From UBA10649 sp963700745 (GTDB taxonomy: Bacteria > Actinomycetota > Actinomycetes > S36-B12), in the NCBI GenBank assembly GCA_963700745.1, contig CAVOYT010000001.1, positions 186,001-250,000 of the forward strand: DNA of 64,000 nucleotides. The letters are read 5' to 3'. This document shows, one piece after another, positions 63,530-64,000 of the stretch. The number at the start of each line of letters is the position of its first letter. Position 1 is the stretch's first letter. Below the pieces are notes generated by a model, which saw only the letters and a program-made list of their open reading frames with translations, was not told the origin of the DNA and did no database searches. The translations under genes and the position numbers were made by a program.

Positions 63530-64000
63530 ATGATGGTGAACACCGTGACCTGGGGGGCGTTTGCGGACGACTCGATGACACCGAGCCCCGGTGCATCGAT
63601 GACCGGCGACATGACCGGTGACATGGCCGGATCGGCTGGGGCGAGTCCCATGCCCTCGGGTGGGATGGACGGCGACATGATGGCCATGTCAGGGCCGGAT
63701 CTGTTGCCCCCGGCCGTCACGTGGATCTGGCTGATCGCCTTGACGGCCGTCCTGGTCTTCCACGGCTTGCACGCACTTCGAGCGAGCGGCCAGCATCGGT
63801 GGTTCCACGCCAGCCACGTCCTGATGCTGGTCAGCATGCTCTACATGTATGCGTCGATGGAGTTCAAGTGGACGTGGCTTCCCGCGAGCCTGCAGGCGTG
63901 GGTCTTCGGCCTGTCGACTGCGGCGATCCTGGTCTGGATGGTCTATCGCTTCGTGCAGCGAAGGCCGTTCAGCTACGTGTGGATCCTGGCACTGATCATG
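63530..64000 (+). CDS. DUF5134 Met-rich membrane protein, partial (right edge)
   Basis: The frame is open from ATG 63530 (a second ATG follows directly) to the window end, 157 codons, with GGGGGAAG before it. An N-terminal region of about 60 residues is rich in Met, Gly, Asp and Ser (GASMTGDMTGDMAGSAGASP and GGMDGDMMAMSG), then helices start: WIWLIALTAVLVFHGLHALR, HRWFHASHVLMLVSMLYMYA and LQAWVFGLSTAAILVWMVYR. These fit DUF5134. Met- and His-rich segments near the outside are typical of copper-handling proteins, which would agree with the metallothionein-like gene before it. The C-terminus is missing. Confidence 0.85.
   Translation, partial: MMVNTVTWGAFADDSMTPSPGASMTGDMTGDMAGSAGASPMPSGGMDGDMMAMSGPDLLPPAVTWIWLIALTAVLVFHGLHALRASGQHRWFHASHVLMLVSMLYMYASMEFKWTWLPASLQAWVFGLSTAAILVWMVYRFVQRRPFSYVWILALIM

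Noticed and set aside
63445..63837. A 130-codon minus-strand frame near the right edge.
   Set aside because: It is antisense to the DUF5134 frame, has no ribosome-binding site, and gives no recognisable protein; the plus-strand frame explains the base composition.

Overview
This window is gene-dense, very GC-rich DNA (strong G/C bias at third codon positions, many GTG starts, ATGA/GTGA start-stop overlaps). The gene content points to an Actinomycetota chromosome: an alpha/beta-hydrolase-adenylyl cyclase fusion like mycobacterial Rv1900c, a deazaflavin (F420)-dependent nitroreductase-family protein, MMPL, DUF5134, DUF1269 and a MalT-type LuxR regulator. I see 59 supportable genes, no rRNA, tRNA, CRISPR array or insertion sequence, and no gene-free stretch longer than about 270 bases. 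The lifestyle suggested is a metabolically versatile soil or water actinobacterium. I would not name a genus.

Layout. 1-6.6 kb (minus): a sensor kinase cut by the left edge and its response regulator, a hydrolase-cyclase fusion, an ArsR-type regulator, a diguanylate cyclase, a VOC protein and a Rieske protein. 6.8-10.8 kb (plus): a complete binding-protein ABC importer of the PotABCD/Fbp type. 10.9-18 kb: a very large cyclase-ATPase-TPR regulator, then small regulator/target pairs (TetR with an NAD(P)-binding protein, TetR with a membrane protein, ArsR with SRPBCC), each with a palindromic operator candidate. 18-21.6 kb: arylsulfatase, its formylglycine-generating enzyme and an LPG-synthase-like membrane protein. 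21.6-25.6 kb: a RibD-like reductase, an MscS channel, a basic protein, a DUF1269 protein and a second diguanylate cyclase. 25.8-33.2 kb (minus): NfnAB-like transhydrogenase subunits, a fused alpha/gamma and a beta subunit of a 2-oxoacid:ferredoxin oxidoreductase, and a large unrecognised protein with a C-terminal [4Fe-4S] ferredoxin domain. 33.3-41 kb: an SDR-LtrA chimera, an orphan contractile tail-sheath gene, a GH94 cellobiose-phosphorylase-like enzyme, an MmcQ protein and a phosphoketolase. 41-54.9 kb: a nitroreductase-family protein, an MMPL exporter divergent from a two-component system, HxlR and MarR regulons with two Asp-nucleophile hydrolases, a MalT-like regulator and a DUF2252 protein. 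55-64 kb: a SulP transporter, a SHOCT protein, a GGDEF-EAL protein, an acyltransferase (LuxI/FeeM-like) with a SpeD-like protein, a response regulator-kinase pair, a 28-residue cysteine-rich metallothionein-like protein and a DUF5134 protein cut by the right edge.

A striking property of this sequence is that 13 otherwise full-length genes are interrupted by about 23 single-base frame breaks (20 look like one extra base, 3 like one missing base). In every case, removing or adding those bases gives an uninterrupted protein whose length is divisible by three and usual for its family. The pattern fits indel errors in the assembly better than mass pseudogenisation, so these genes are annotated as single genes across the breaks.

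The parts most worth a second look are the Nfn/2-oxoacid oxidoreductase operon with its unrecognised iron-sulfur partner, the acyltransferase/SpeD-like pair with a perfect palindrome upstream, the tiny metallothionein-like gene, the SDR-LtrA chimera, the orphan tail sheath, and a 36-bp inverted repeat abutting a haloalkane-dehalogenase-like gene.
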